A stretch of DNA of 64,000 bases from Streptomyces malachitofuscus. GTDB taxonomy: Bacteria; Actinomycetota; Actinomycetes; Streptomycetales; Streptomycetaceae. The translations under genes were made by a program, and so were the position numbers. The stretch covers positions 248,001-312,000 of the forward strand of contig NZ_BMUF01000010.1 of assembly GCF_014650055.1 (NCBI RefSeq), in the 5' to 3' direction. Of the stretch, positions 16,866 through 25,768 are shown in pieces; within the stretch, counting starts at the first letter, position 1, and every line of letters starts with the position of its first letter. The notes beneath the pieces were generated by a model. It was not told the DNA's origin. It did not search any database and saw nothing but the letters and a program-made list of their open reading frames with translations.

Positions 16866-17618
16866 TCAGTGGGCCACGGCGCGTGCCATGGATCCGCGGC
16901 GTGGTTGCGCCGGAACGCCTCGGGCGGGTTCCGTCGCGCCCCTGCCGCCGGCGGCCTGCCGGCCGGCCGGTGCGGAGCTGCGGCGCGGCTGGGCCGCCGC
17001 ACCGTTCTGGACGTCCATCACGGCATGCGCGACGAGCCCGCCCATCGGGTCGTGCCGGATCAGATCCCGCAACCGGGAGCGCGAGGAGCGTCCCTCGTTC
17101 CCCGGGTACAGGTGCTTGCCGAGACCCACCGCGTGCGCCAGCGCGGCGAGCGCCGCGGTCCGCGGGTCCGGCGGGACGCCGGTGCGGATCGCGGAGTCCA
17201 GCCGGGACCTGATCTCCCGGCTGATCTCGGTGTCCGTCGCCTGGTAGCGAGTCGTCGGCAGCACCCCGCACATCTGTCCGGCCACGGCATGCACCATGCC
17301 GCACCGCTCCAGATGCGAGAGGTAGGTCTGGCGGAGCCCGAGACGCGGCCCGCCGATCCAGTGGACCGCCCGCACAGGAGCGCCGCGCCTCCGCAGCAAC
17401 TCCAACGCGCAGTCCAGTGTTGGGTCTCCAGTCGGCCGTGGCACCACCACGGCGATACGATCCCCGTCTGGGGCTATCCGTCCGGCCAGCGCCAGCTCCA
17501 CTAGCTGTGCTCCGGCCAGACCGAGGTCGAGCGACTGCGGCTGTGCAGTGGTACCCGTGGCCGGGTCCAGTGCCAGCAGCAGAAGCTCCTCCGGAAGTGT
17601 TCTGCGGCTCCTGCCCAT
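16866..17618 (-). CDS. GOLPH3/VPS74-like (GPP34) family protein
   Basis: 250 residues. The N-terminus has the GPP34 signature LPEELLLLALDPATG, then LGLAGAQLVELALAGRIA, and a C-terminal region with VGLGKHLYPGNEGRSSRSRL. In eukaryotes GOLPH3 proteins bind PI4P at the Golgi; Streptomyces carry many copies whose role is mostly unknown. The last ~35 residues are low-complexity Arg/Ala/Gly. The ATG at 17618 sits 7 nt after GGGGAGG on the reverse strand. It diverges from the D-Ala-D-Ala carboxypeptidase gene; a 22-bp inverted repeat lies between. A perfect hairpin ends the transcript. Confidence 0.82.
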   Translation of the reverse strand: MGRSRRTLPEELLLLALDPATGTTAQPQSLDLGLAGAQLVELALAGRIAPDGDRIAVVVPRPTGDPTLDCALELLRRRGAPVRAVHWIGGPRLGLRQTYLSHLERCGMVHAVAGQMCGVLPTTRYQATDTEISREIRSRLDSAIRTGVPPDPRTAALAALAHAVGLGKHLYPGNEGRSSRSRLRDLIRHDPMGGLVAHAVMDVQNGAAAQPRRSSAPAGRQAAGGRGATEPARGVPAQPRRGSMARAVAH

Positions 17619-17684
17619 CCATGCCTCCCCGCGTGGATGAATGACAGGGTGACCCCTCTCACATTGGTCTGTCGAGGGTGCGTG

Positions 17685-17706
17685 ACCGGTTCGTAGTGGA
17701 ACCGGT
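17685..17706. promoter_or_regulatory. ACCGGTTC inverted repeat between divergent genes
   Basis: ACCGGTTC, 6-nt spacer, GAACCGGT: a perfect 8-bp inverted repeat located 67 bp upstream of the GOLPH3-like start and about 150 bp upstream of the carboxypeptidase start. It may be a binding site for a dimeric regulator shared by both promoters. Confidence 0.45.
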
Positions 17707-17856
17707 AGGTATGTCGTTCTCGTCTACCGCGTGGGGTAAGCCCGCACACAGGACACTGGTACATGGTTCGGACAGCGCTGCGGAGTGCTGTCGCGGGCGG
17801 GCGGTTCACGGTTCGGATGGCGCACGCGGTGCGTGCGGCGCATGGAGGAGGCATCG

Positions 17857-20421
17857 GTGGCGGGCGAGTCCCCCGACAGGTCGAAGCAGCGCGAGTCGTC
17901 GGCAGAACCGACGTCGGGGAGCGCGGGTCCGGTTCCCGGGAAGCGGGATCCCCGCTTGGCGGTGGCCCGCGAGGCCGAGCCCCCGGAGCCCCGCCGGCCC
18001 GCCGACACGGCCACCCGGGTGCTCTCGGTGCGCGCCGACGCGTCCTCCTCGGAGGAGGGCGGGTTCGAGGAGGGTGACGGCCGGCTGCGCGAGGCGGTCG
18101 CCGCGTGGGTCCGCTCGGCGGAGCCGGACGAGGACGGCGTCGACGGGGCCTCCCCGAAGGGGGACGGTGCCTCCCCGGAGGCGGACGAGGACGCCGGTAC
18201 GGACACCGCCTCCGACGGCGCCTCCACGGACACCGGCGGGCAGCCGGCCCCGGGTGACGCCTCCGCGGACGCCGGCACCGACGCGGCCCCCCGCGGCGCC
18301 TCCGACGCCGGGGAAGAGGAAACCGCCGCCGACGGCACGTCCCGGGCCGGGGAGGACGCCGAGGACGCCTCCAGCGCCGTCACGGACCCGACCGCGGGCG
18401 ACACCGGGGACGGCTCCGACGAGGGGGCGCACGACTCGTCCGGGGCGTCCGCCGCCTCGGCGAGCGACGAGGACGCCGACACGGACATTGCCTCCGACGA
18501 CACCGGAACCGCCCACGGGGACAGCACCCCGGACGACGATGACGCCCCCGTCGCCGGGTCCGCGTCCGTGCCGGAGGACCGCTCCGAGGCGGAGGCCGAC
18601 GACGCGGCCCCGGCCGGCGCGGACGACGCCGAGGACACCGGTGCCGCGACCACCCCTCAGGACGACGCCCCGGACGCCGATGACGCGGGCACCGCGGCCG
18701 CGTCCGGGTCCGGCGACGACGACCAGGAGGCCGGGGACGGCGGCGCCCCGGCGGCGACCGGCGCCGACGCGGACGACGCCTCCGAGGCGCAGGCGCCCGA
18801 GCGCGGCGACGGCGACGACGACCCGGGCCCGTCCAAGAACGGCGGTGACGGCGGTGGTTCGTCCCGTGCCGTCGATCAGCCCACCGCCGTCTTCCGGACC
18901 CGGCAGCGCTCCGTCGACCAGCCCACCACCATGCTCAAGCTCGGTGACGCGGGCGCCCGGTCCGAGGAGCAGGGTGCCGCGGAGAACGAGGCCGAGCGGA
19001 CCAGCAAGTTCGTCGCGCTCAAGGGGCTCGACGACCCGGCCGTGCGCAAGCCCCCCGGCACCGTGCCGCCCCCGGCCGCCGAGGCCACCACCTCGCTCCC
19101 GCAGGTCGGGCCGGAACGGACGACGCAGCAGCCCCTGCCGCCCAAGCCGCCGCTGGACCTGCTGGCCGAGCTCACCAACACGCCGCCGCCCCCGCAGACA
19201 CCGCTGCGGACGGCCGTGCGGCGGATCAAGATCTGGACGCCGCTGGTCCTGCTGCTGGTGATCGCCTTCGCGATCGTGCAGAACGTCCGCCCGCTGCCCG
19301 CCCCGGCACTGGAGCTCACCGCCCGGGACAGCTACACCTTCGAGGGCGGCAAGCCCGAGATCCCGTGGCCGGCGGCCGGTCAGGCGGCGCTCGACGTGCA
19401 GGGGATCGGCACGTTCGGCTCGTCCGGCGAGCAGAAGCCCGTACCGATCGCCAGTGTCGCCAAGGTCATGACGGCGTATCTGGTCCTTCGCGACCACCCG
19501 CTCAAGAGCGGCGCCGAGGGTCCGATGATCAAGATCGACGAGCTCGCCGAGAAGCAGTCCGACGCCGGCCAGGAGTCGACCGTCGACGTCACCGCGGGCG
19601 ACGAGATCTCCCAGCGGGAGGCGGTCGAGGCCATCCTGATCGCGTCCGCGAACAACGTGGCGCGGCTGCTGGCCCGCTGGGACGCGGGGTCCGAGAAGGC
19701 GTTCGTCGAGAAGATGAACGAGGCCGCGAAGGACCTCGGCATGACCAACACGACGTACACCGACCCCTCGGGTCTGAACGACACCACCGTGAGCACGGCC
19801 GTGGACCAGGTGAAGCTGGCCAGGGAAGCCATGAAGCAGCCCGCGTTCCGCGAGGTCGCCGCGATGATGTCGTACGACGACTACAAGGGTGCCAACCACT
19901 CCAACTGGAACCAGCTGGTCGGCCACAACAACGTCGTCGGCATCAAGACCGGCACCACCACCTCCGCGCTCGGCAACCTCGTGTTCGCCGCGAAGAAGGA
20001 CGTCGACGGGGAGACCCGCACCATCGTCGGCGCCGTCGTGCGCCAGCCCGCGGGCGGCAAGGACAACACCATCCTGTCCGCCGCCCTCACCGCGGGCGAC
20101 GAGCTGATCCGTGCCGCGCAGGGTGCCCTGGAGGCGGCGACGATCATGAAGAAGGGCGACGTCGTCGGGTACGTGGACGACGGTCTGGGCGGCCGTACGC
20201 CGGTGGTCGTCACCGAGGACGTCAAGGCCGTCGGCTGGGCGGGCCTGTCGGTGAAGCTGACGTTCGCCGCGGACGAGGTGCCGCACCGGGCGAAGGCCGG
20301 CACGAAGGTGGGCACGCTCACCGTGGGCGACGGCACCAGCAGCGCCGTCAAGGTCCCGGTCGCCCTCCAGGAGGACCTCGTGGAGCCCGGCTTCACGGAC
20401 AAGCTGACCCGTATCGCCTGA
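17857..20421 (+). CDS. D-alanyl-D-alanine carboxypeptidase with ~430-residue acidic cytoplasmic tail
   Basis: 854 residues. Residues ~1-450 are low-complexity, rich in Asp, Ala, Glu, Ser and Gly, with almost no hydrophobic clusters. A single membrane helix follows at about 459-480 (WTPLVLLLVIAFAIVQNV). The outer part is a peptidase S11 domain with all active-site motifs: SVAK (Ser533, Lys536), SAN (597-599) and KTG (697-699), plus a C-terminal beta-rich domain. It trims D-Ala from peptidoglycan stem peptides. The tail includes repeated Thr-bearing motifs (DTATRVLSVR, QPTAVFRTR, QPTTMLKLG) that look like kinase/FHA sites. GTG at 17857 follows GGAGGAG with 6-nt spacing; an ATG at 17842 is also open. 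Confidence 0.93.
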   Translation: MAGESPDRSKQRESSAEPTSGSAGPVPGKRDPRLAVAREAEPPEPRRPADTATRVLSVRADASSSEEGGFEEGDGRLREAVAAWVRSAEPDEDGVDGASPKGDGASPEADEDAGTDTASDGASTDTGGQPAPGDASADAGTDAAPRGASDAGEEETAADGTSRAGEDAEDASSAVTDPTAGDTGDGSDEGAHDSSGASAASASDEDADTDIASDDTGTAHGDSTPDDDDAPVAGSASVPEDRSEAEADDAAPAGADDAEDTGAATTPQDDAPDADDAGTAAASGSGDDDQEAGDGGAPAATGADADDASEAQAPERGDGDDDPGPSKNGGDGGGSSRAVDQPTAVFRTRQRSVDQPTTMLKLGDAGARSEEQGAAENEAERTSKFVALKGLDDPAVRKPPGTVPPPAAEATTSLPQVGPERTTQQPLPPKPPLDLLAELTNTPPPPQTPLRTAVRRIKIWTPLVLLLVIAFAIVQNVRPLPAPALELTARDSYTFEGGKPEIPWPAAGQAALDVQGIGTFGSSGEQKPVPIASVAKVMTAYLVLRDHPLKSGAEGPMIKIDELAEKQSDAGQESTVDVTAGDEISQREAVEAILIASANNVARLLARWDAGSEKAFVEKMNEAAKDLGMTNTTYTDPSGLNDTTVSTAVDQVKLAREAMKQPAFREVAAMMSYDDYKGANHSNWNQLVGHNNVVGIKTGTTTSALGNLVFAAKKDVDGETRTIVGAVVRQPAGGKDNTILSAALTAGDELIRAAQGALEAATIMKKGDVVGYVDDGLGGRTPVVVTEDVKAVGWAGLSVKLTFAADEVPHRAKAGTKVGTLTVGDGTSSAVKVPVALQEDLVEPGFTDKLTRIA

Positions 20422-20443
20422 GACGGAAACGGCGCAGCGCACC

Positions 20444-20491
20444 CGCACCCCGCGGGCCCACGCCCACCCGGGCGACGGTCGGCGGGGTGCG
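20444..20491. terminator. Inverted repeat after the carboxypeptidase gene
   Basis: CGCACCCCGC (20444-20453) pairs perfectly with GCGGGGTGCG (20482-20491) with a 28-nt loop, 22 bp after the carboxypeptidase stop and before the membrane-protein gene. Confidence 0.45.
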
Positions 20492-20551
20492 TGCTAGCGT
20501 CACGAAACGGGCAGCAAACGGGCAAGGAACGGACACGGGGAGTGCCTTCAG

Positions 20552-22432
20552 GTGGCCACAGCGGAGCCGACACGCGCCGACGACGCCGATCCCGGTCCGG
20601 GACCCGGTCCGCGAATACCCGTGTCCGGGTCACAGCGGCCCGTCGAGGGCGCCGATGACACCGCCGGTGCCTCCGGCGGCACCCCCCGCGCCCCGAAGGC
20701 CCCCATGGCGGCCGTCCTGGCCGTGCGCGCCCGTATGCTCCGGCACCCCGTGCTGTCCGTCACCGGTCTCGCCGGCCTGCTGCACATCGTCTGGTTCTTC
20801 ACGTTCGCCAACAGCGGCGGCGATCTCGCGGCGCAGGACGCGTGGGCCGAGTTCGTCGGCCGGCACCCGGACTCCGCGTACAACCTCGCCTGGTACGGCG
20901 GGATGCACCCGGTGTCGTACAGCGTGGTGTCGCCGTATCTGATGTCCGTGCTCGGGGTGCGGACGACGATGATGATCGCGGGGACGGTGTCGGCCGGGCT
21001 GCTGACGCTGGTGCTCATGCGCAGCCGGGAGGTGCGCAACCCCCTGTGGGCCGCGCTCACCGGCGTGTTCGCGCTGCTGTGCAACGCCGCCTCGGGGCGG
21101 GTGACGTACGGGCTGGGCACCATGTTCGCGCTGGGCGCGGTCGCGGTCGTCTTCTGCTGGCCCTACCGATGGCGTTACAAGCGCTGGGCGAAGGCCCTGT
21201 GCGCGGCCCCGCTGGCGGCGCTGGCCACGATGGCCTCGCCGGTCGCGGGGCTGTTCGTGGGCCTGGTGGCGGTGGCGCTGTTCCTGCAGAAGCGCCGGCC
21301 GGGGGCGTGGGCGCTGGGCGTGGCGCCGAGCGCGGTGGTGGCGGTGTCGGCCTGGCTGTTCCCGTTCTCGGGGACGCAGCCGATGGGCATCGGCTCGGTG
21401 GTGCTGCCGCTGCTGTACTCCGTCCTGGTGTACCTGCTGGTACCGGCCGAGTGGCGGACCGTACGGATCACGGCCGCCGTGTACGGGCTGGGGCTCGTGC
21501 TGGTCTGGCTGATCAGTTCGCAGATCGGCTCGAACATGACGCGGCTGGCGATGCTGTTCGGCGGTGTGGTGCTGGTGGCGGCGCTGCCGTTCACGGTGCC
21601 GAAGTCCCGCAAGTGGTACGTGCTCGTCGTCGCCGTCGTCGGGTTCTTCGGCTGGATCGGCTTCAAGTCGGTCGACGACGTCGTGCACACCACTCCGCGT
21701 GCCTCCTGGGCGCGCGAGCTGGCGCCGCTGGTGAACGAGCTCCAGGAGGTCGGCGCCGAGCGGGGCCGCGTGGAGGTCGTCCCGGCCCGCTCGCACCGTG
21801 AGGCCTCGGCCCTGGCCCCGTACGTCAATCTGGCCCGGGGCTGGAACCGGCAGGCCGACATGGAGCGCAACCCGCTCTTCTACGACGACACCCTCAACTC
21901 GGCGAACTACCACGAGTGGCTGAAGCGCTGGGGCGTGCACTTCGTGGTGCTGCCGAAGGACGAGCCGGACGGTGACGGCGGCCAGCGGGAGCGGGAGCTG
22001 GTGCAGCGCGGGCTGCCGTATCTGGAGCAGATCTGGGGCGACGCCAACTGGCAGCTGTTCGAGGTGGAGGCACCGACCCCGCTGGCGGAGCCGAACACCG
22101 TGGTGGAGCGGGCCGAGCAGGGCGAGTGGACGCTGCGGGTGGAGAAGGCGGGCCGGATCCTGATCCGGGTCCCGTACTCCCCGTGGCTCGGCCTCGTCGA
22201 CGCCGAGGGCACGGCGCTGGAGCCTCCGCGGGAGACGGAGGAGTCCGAGAACCGTCCGGAGGGCGAGCCGAGGACGTACGACAACGTCCACGGCTGTCTG
22301 ATGGAGACGGAGGAGGACGCGAACGGCGACCAGTGGACGATGCTGCTCGCGCCGGAGCCCGGGACGTACCGCCTGGCGGCTCCGTACAAGTGGGGGCAGC
22401 GGGGCACGCCCTGCCCGGAGGAACTGCGCTGA
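20552..22432 (+). CDS. Polytopic membrane protein with soluble C-terminal domain, GT-C-like layout
   Basis: 626 residues. A ~60-residue Asp/Gly/Pro-rich N-terminal tail precedes about 10 membrane helices (residues ~70-380), followed by a ~240-residue soluble C-terminal part containing LAPYVNLARGWNRQADMERN and LFYDDTLNSANYHEWLKRWG. A loop after the first helix carries several acidic and aromatic residues (SGGDLAAQDAWAEFVGRHP), and the architecture resembles lipid-linked-sugar (GT-C) glycosyltransferases or related polymer-export proteins. No activity can be assigned. GTG at 20552 with GGGGAG about 9 nt upstream. Downstream of a cell-wall carboxypeptidase on the same strand, so a cell-envelope role is plausible. 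Confidence 0.75.
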   Translation: MATAEPTRADDADPGPGPGPRIPVSGSQRPVEGADDTAGASGGTPRAPKAPMAAVLAVRARMLRHPVLSVTGLAGLLHIVWFFTFANSGGDLAAQDAWAEFVGRHPDSAYNLAWYGGMHPVSYSVVSPYLMSVLGVRTTMMIAGTVSAGLLTLVLMRSREVRNPLWAALTGVFALLCNAASGRVTYGLGTMFALGAVAVVFCWPYRWRYKRWAKALCAAPLAALATMASPVAGLFVGLVAVALFLQKRRPGAWALGVAPSAVVAVSAWLFPFSGTQPMGIGSVVLPLLYSVLVYLLVPAEWRTVRITAAVYGLGLVLVWLISSQIGSNMTRLAMLFGGVVLVAALPFTVPKSRKWYVLVVAVVGFFGWIGFKSVDDVVHTTPRASWARELAPLVNELQEVGAERGRVEVVPARSHREASALAPYVNLARGWNRQADMERNPLFYDDTLNSANYHEWLKRWGVHFVVLPKDEPDGDGGQRERELVQRGLPYLEQIWGDANWQLFEVEAPTPLAEPNTVVERAEQGEWTLRVEKAGRILIRVPYSPWLGLVDAEGTALEPPRETEESENRPEGEPRTYDNVHGCLMETEEDANGDQWTMLLAPEPGTYRLAAPYKWGQRGTPCPEELR

Positions 22433-22672
22433 CCCGGTGACCCGACAGCGGTCGGACCGATCCGACACGCCTCCCACAGGTTCGTCCACATGAACATCAT
22501 TCAGCCATACGAACGTTTTTGCCTGCTCTTGACCCGACGCTTTCTTGTCGTGCCCGCGCCACCCCGCCCACGATGAGCGGGCACTTCGCGGCCCTCCACG
22601 TCCCTACCCCGCTCAGGCGAAGTGCCAACCAGCTGAGTGGTGTTCACAAGGCGGACCCTGGAAAGGGGGGAC

Positions 22673-24220
22673 ATGAACGGTCTCGACTGGGCGGTTCTCA
22701 TCGGCTACTTCGCCGTGATGGTCGCCATCGGTGTCTGGTCGCACAAACGGGTGGACAACGTCAGCGACTTCTTCACGGCCGGCGGCAAGATGCCCTGGTG
22801 GCTCTCCGGCATCTCCCACCACATGTCGGGCTACAGCGCGGTGATGTTCACCGGGTACGCGGGCATCGCCTACACCTACGGCGTCACGTCCTTCGTCACC
22901 TGGTCGTTCCCGATCGCCTTCGGCATCGCCATCGGCTCGAAGCTGTTCGCCCCGCGGATCAACCGGCTGCGCTCCCGGCTCCACGTGGCCTCACCGCTGG
23001 AGTACCTGAAGAACCGCTACGACCTGAAGACCCAGCAGGCGCTGGCCTGGTCCGGCATGCTGCTGAAGATCGTGGACGTGGGCGCGAAGTGGGCCGCGAT
23101 CGCCACCCTGCTGTCGGTGTTCACCGGCGTCTCCCTCAACCAGGGCATCCTCATCACCGGCGCCGTCACGGCGATCTACTGCACCATCGGCGGGCTGTGG
23201 GCGGACGCGCTGACCGAACTCGGGCAGTTCATCATCCAGCTGCTGGCCGGTGTCGCCATGTTCGTCGCGGTGGTGCTCGAGCTCGGCGACCACGGCGGCT
23301 TCTTCGGCGCGTGGGACGAGCCGGAGCTCCAGGGCCACGGCGAGCCGCTGGTCGGACCGTACGGCACGGTCTTCCTGCTGGCGTTCCTCTTCATCAAGCT
23401 GTTCGAGTACAACGGCGGCATGCTCAACCAGGCCCAGCGCTACATGGCCACCCCCGACGCCCGCGAGGCGGAGCGATCGGCCCGGCTGTCGGCGGTGCTG
23501 TGGCTGGTCTGGCCGGTGATCCTGTTCTTCCCGATGTGGATGTCGCCGCTGCTGGTGGAGTCCCAGAAGGCGGACGGCTCCGACTCCTACGCCCTGATGA
23601 CCGAGCAGCTGCTGCCGCACGGGCTGCTGGGCCTGGTCATCGTCGGCTTCTTCTCCCACACGATGGCCATGTGCTCCTCGGACGCCAACGCCATCGCGGC
23701 GGTGTTCACCCGTGACGTGGCGCCGGTGCTGTCCGCGAAGGCGCGGATGTGGGGCGAGCGGTCCGGTCTGATCGCGGCCCGCGTGACGACGGTGGTGTTC
23801 CTCGGTCTGTCCATGGCCGTGGCGACGCAGGTCGACTCGCCGACCTTCAAGGACATCATCACGGTCGTCATCAAGTGGGTGGCCGGTCTGATGGGACCGA
23901 TCGCGATCCCGATGATGCTGGGGCTGCTGCGGCCGTTCCGGCGCTCGGGGCCGACGGCGGCGCTGACCAGCTGGGCGCTGGGGCTGGTGGCGTTCTGGCT
24001 GGTGAACTACCCGATCAACTGGGCGGTCGAGGGCGGGGTGCCGCTGGAGTACCAGGTCTCGATACCGCTGGCGGTCTCGCTGATCCTGTACGTGGTGATC
24101 GGCTACGTGAAGCCGGAGGACACGCCCGGGCGGATGGCGATCATCGAGCGCGTCAACACGGACGACGACGGTGCTGCGGTGGCGCTGCCATCCACCGCGC
24201 CGGTGCGGGATCAGGCGTAG
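22673..24220 (+). CDS. Sodium:solute symporter (SSS family)
   Basis: 515-residue secondary transporter with about 13 membrane helices that couples Na+ entry to uptake of a small solute. The first helices and the sodium site region are clear: TAGGKMPWWLSGISHHMSGY, LEYLKNRYDLKTQ and FFSHTMAMCSSDANAIAAVF. The sequence resembles the sugar/proline/urea-type SSS members, but the substrate is not determinable. ATG at 22673 follows AAAGGGGGG with 2-7 nt spacing, which decides the start. The 240-bp spacer upstream contains no other gene. Transcription probably ends in the large palindrome that starts 3 nt after the stop. Confidence 0.9.
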   Translation: MNGLDWAVLIGYFAVMVAIGVWSHKRVDNVSDFFTAGGKMPWWLSGISHHMSGYSAVMFTGYAGIAYTYGVTSFVTWSFPIAFGIAIGSKLFAPRINRLRSRLHVASPLEYLKNRYDLKTQQALAWSGMLLKIVDVGAKWAAIATLLSVFTGVSLNQGILITGAVTAIYCTIGGLWADALTELGQFIIQLLAGVAMFVAVVLELGDHGGFFGAWDEPELQGHGEPLVGPYGTVFLLAFLFIKLFEYNGGMLNQAQRYMATPDAREAERSARLSAVLWLVWPVILFFPMWMSPLLVESQKADGSDSYALMTEQLLPHGLLGLVIVGFFSHTMAMCSSDANAIAAVFTRDVAPVLSAKARMWGERSGLIAARVTTVVFLGLSMAVATQVDSPTFKDIITVVIKWVAGLMGPIAIPMMLGLLRPFRRSGPTAALTSWALGLVAFWLVNYPINWAVEGGVPLEYQVSIPLAVSLILYVVIGYVKPEDTPGRMAIIERVNTDDDGAAVALPSTAPVRDQA

Positions 24221-24222
24221 TT

Positions 24223-24433
24223 TCCGCCCCCGCCGCCCCTTCCCGTCCCGTCCACAAGGGGCGCTGCCCCTTCGACCCCGAACGCGCGGGTGGGTGGGTG
24301 GTTGCTCGCGCCCACGCGGCGGAGCCGCACATCGATACAGCCCCGCGCCCCTTCAGGGGCGCGGGGAACTGCGCGAATGGGGATCTGGGGCGCAGCCCCC
24401 AGGGACGGGACGGGAAGGGGCGGCGGGGGCGGA
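24223..24433. repeat. Nested palindromic element in a convergent spacer (copy A)
   Basis: Outer arms 24223-24253 and 24403-24433 are a perfect 31-bp inverted repeat. Inside, 24341-24366 is an 11-bp stem with a TTCA loop (CCCCGCGCCCC and complement). The element starts 3 nt after the symporter stop and ends 11 nt before the stop of the convergent gene. The core and the adjacent 24305-24345 sequence recur in inverse orientation in the element at 53885-54067. Probably a bidirectional terminator, and part of a dispersed Streptomyces intergenic repeat family. Confidence 0.85.
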
Positions 24434-24444
24434 GGAAACCCGGC

Positions 24445-25566
24445 TCAGGCGCCGCGCGGGTACCGCGTCAGCCACGCCGGCGAAGAGCCCGCCGGGCCGT
24501 GCAGCGCGGGACCCTGGGTCATCTCCATCGCGAAGTCGTCGGCGAGCTCCAGGATCGTGGGGCGGCCCTCCAGCTCGGCCAGCCAGGCAGGCGGGAGGGC
24601 GGTCTCGCCGTGCAGGGCACCGAGCAGCCCACCGGTCAGCGCACCGGCCGCCGCGCTGGGCCCGTCGTGGTTCACGGCCAGGCACAGCCCGTGCCGTACG
24701 TCCTCCCCCACCAGCGCGCAGTACACGGCGGCGGCGACCAGCCCCTCGGCGGTGGCGTTCCCGACCAGCTCCGTCACCCGTTCCGGAGTGGGCATCCCCT
24801 GCCGTACGGCGCCCAGCGCGTGCTGGAGCGCGTCAGACACCGGCTGATGCCCCGGCCGTGCGGCCAGCAGGGCGAGCGTGCGCTGTACCGCCGTGTCCAC
24901 GCTCTCGCCGCGGGCCAGCGCGTGCACGATCACGGCGTACGCGCCCGCCGCGAGGCAGGCGACCGGATGGCCGTGGGTCTGGGCCGCGCACTCCACCGCG
25001 AGCTGCACGACGAGCTGCGGCTCCCAGCCGACGAGCAGCCCGAAGGGCGCGGACCGGGCGGCGGCCTCCGGCCCGGCCTCACCTGGGTTCTTCGGCGCGT
25101 CCGGCGTCCCCATGGTCTCGTCGCCGAGCCCGAGCAGCAGTGTGCGCGCGGGGTCCCGGCGGGCGTACAGCCACTCCTCGCGCGCCAGCCAGCCGTCCTC
25201 CTTGCGCCGTTCGTCCGGGCCCCAGTCCCGCTGAGTGGTGGCCCAGCGCAGATACGCCCGGTGCAGATCGGTCGGCGGGTGCCAGGCGCCGGTGTCGCGC
25301 CGCACCTGGGCGCGGATCAGCCCGTCCACGGAGAACAGGGTGAGCTGGGTGTGGTGGGTGACGGCGCCGCGCCGGCCGTATGCGGAGGCGAGGTCGGTGA
25401 CACCCTCCGCGCCGTGCGCCTCACGGATCCCGTCGATCGCCAGGCCGTCGACTGGCGCGCCCAGCGCGTCCCCGACGGCCACCCCGAGCAGCGTGCCGCG
25501 CACCCGGCTGCGGAAGTCCTGCTGCTCACGGCGCCCCCACACGGGCCCGGCCGTACCAGCCACCAT
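24445..25566 (-). CDS. ADP-ribosylglycohydrolase-fold protein lacking metal ligands
   Basis: 373 residues with the all-helical ADP-ribosylglycohydrolase fold: RVRGTLLGVAVGDALGAPVDG at the start, a long middle with LAVECAAQTHGHPVACLAAGAYA, and NHDGPSAAAGALTGGLLGAL near the end. True enzymes bind two Mg2+ through a TDDT motif and a GGDSDSTGA motif. Here the first reads VTHHTQLTLF and the second NHDGPSAAAGA, so the expected Asp ligands are replaced. It may bind ADP-ribose without cleaving it, or be a changed enzyme. The start is uncertain: ATG at 25566, GTG at 25563 (GGGAGG 5 nt upstream) or GTG at 25605. Convergent with the symporter. Confidence 0.85.
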   Translation of the reverse strand: MVAGTAGPVWGRREQQDFRSRVRGTLLGVAVGDALGAPVDGLAIDGIREAHGAEGVTDLASAYGRRGAVTHHTQLTLFSVDGLIRAQVRRDTGAWHPPTDLHRAYLRWATTQRDWGPDERRKEDGWLAREEWLYARRDPARTLLLGLGDETMGTPDAPKNPGEAGPEAAARSAPFGLLVGWEPQLVVQLAVECAAQTHGHPVACLAAGAYAVIVHALARGESVDTAVQRTLALLAARPGHQPVSDALQHALGAVRQGMPTPERVTELVGNATAEGLVAAAVYCALVGEDVRHGLCLAVNHDGPSAAAGALTGGLLGALHGETALPPAWLAELEGRPTILELADDFAMEMTQGPALHGPAGSSPAWLTRYPRGA

Positions 25567-25707
25567 GACCTCCCGGGCGCCGTCCGTACGTACAACGCCC
25601 AGCACTGTAATCGAACGAGGACGGTCGGTTCAGGGGGCGGATCGGTATGCGGAATGTGACCCGATTGATCGGAAGCGGTCGGTATCAGTGGGTCGAGGAG
25701 CATCGAA

Positions 25708-25753
25708 CTGAAGCGGATATTGCGAAGTTTTTATTGCGAAGTTTTCGCTTCAG
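25708..25753. promoter_or_regulatory. Inverted plus direct repeats upstream of the ArsR-MFS operon
   Basis: CTGAAGCG (25708-25715) is inverted at 25746-25753, and between them ATTGCGAAGTTTT occurs twice in direct orientation (25719-25731 and 25733-25745, 14-bp period). The segment is an AT-rich island ending 15 bp before the regulator ATG. It is a likely operator/promoter for the downstream ArsR-type regulator. Confidence 0.65.
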
Positions 25754-25768
25754 ATCTACGGTGAGTGC

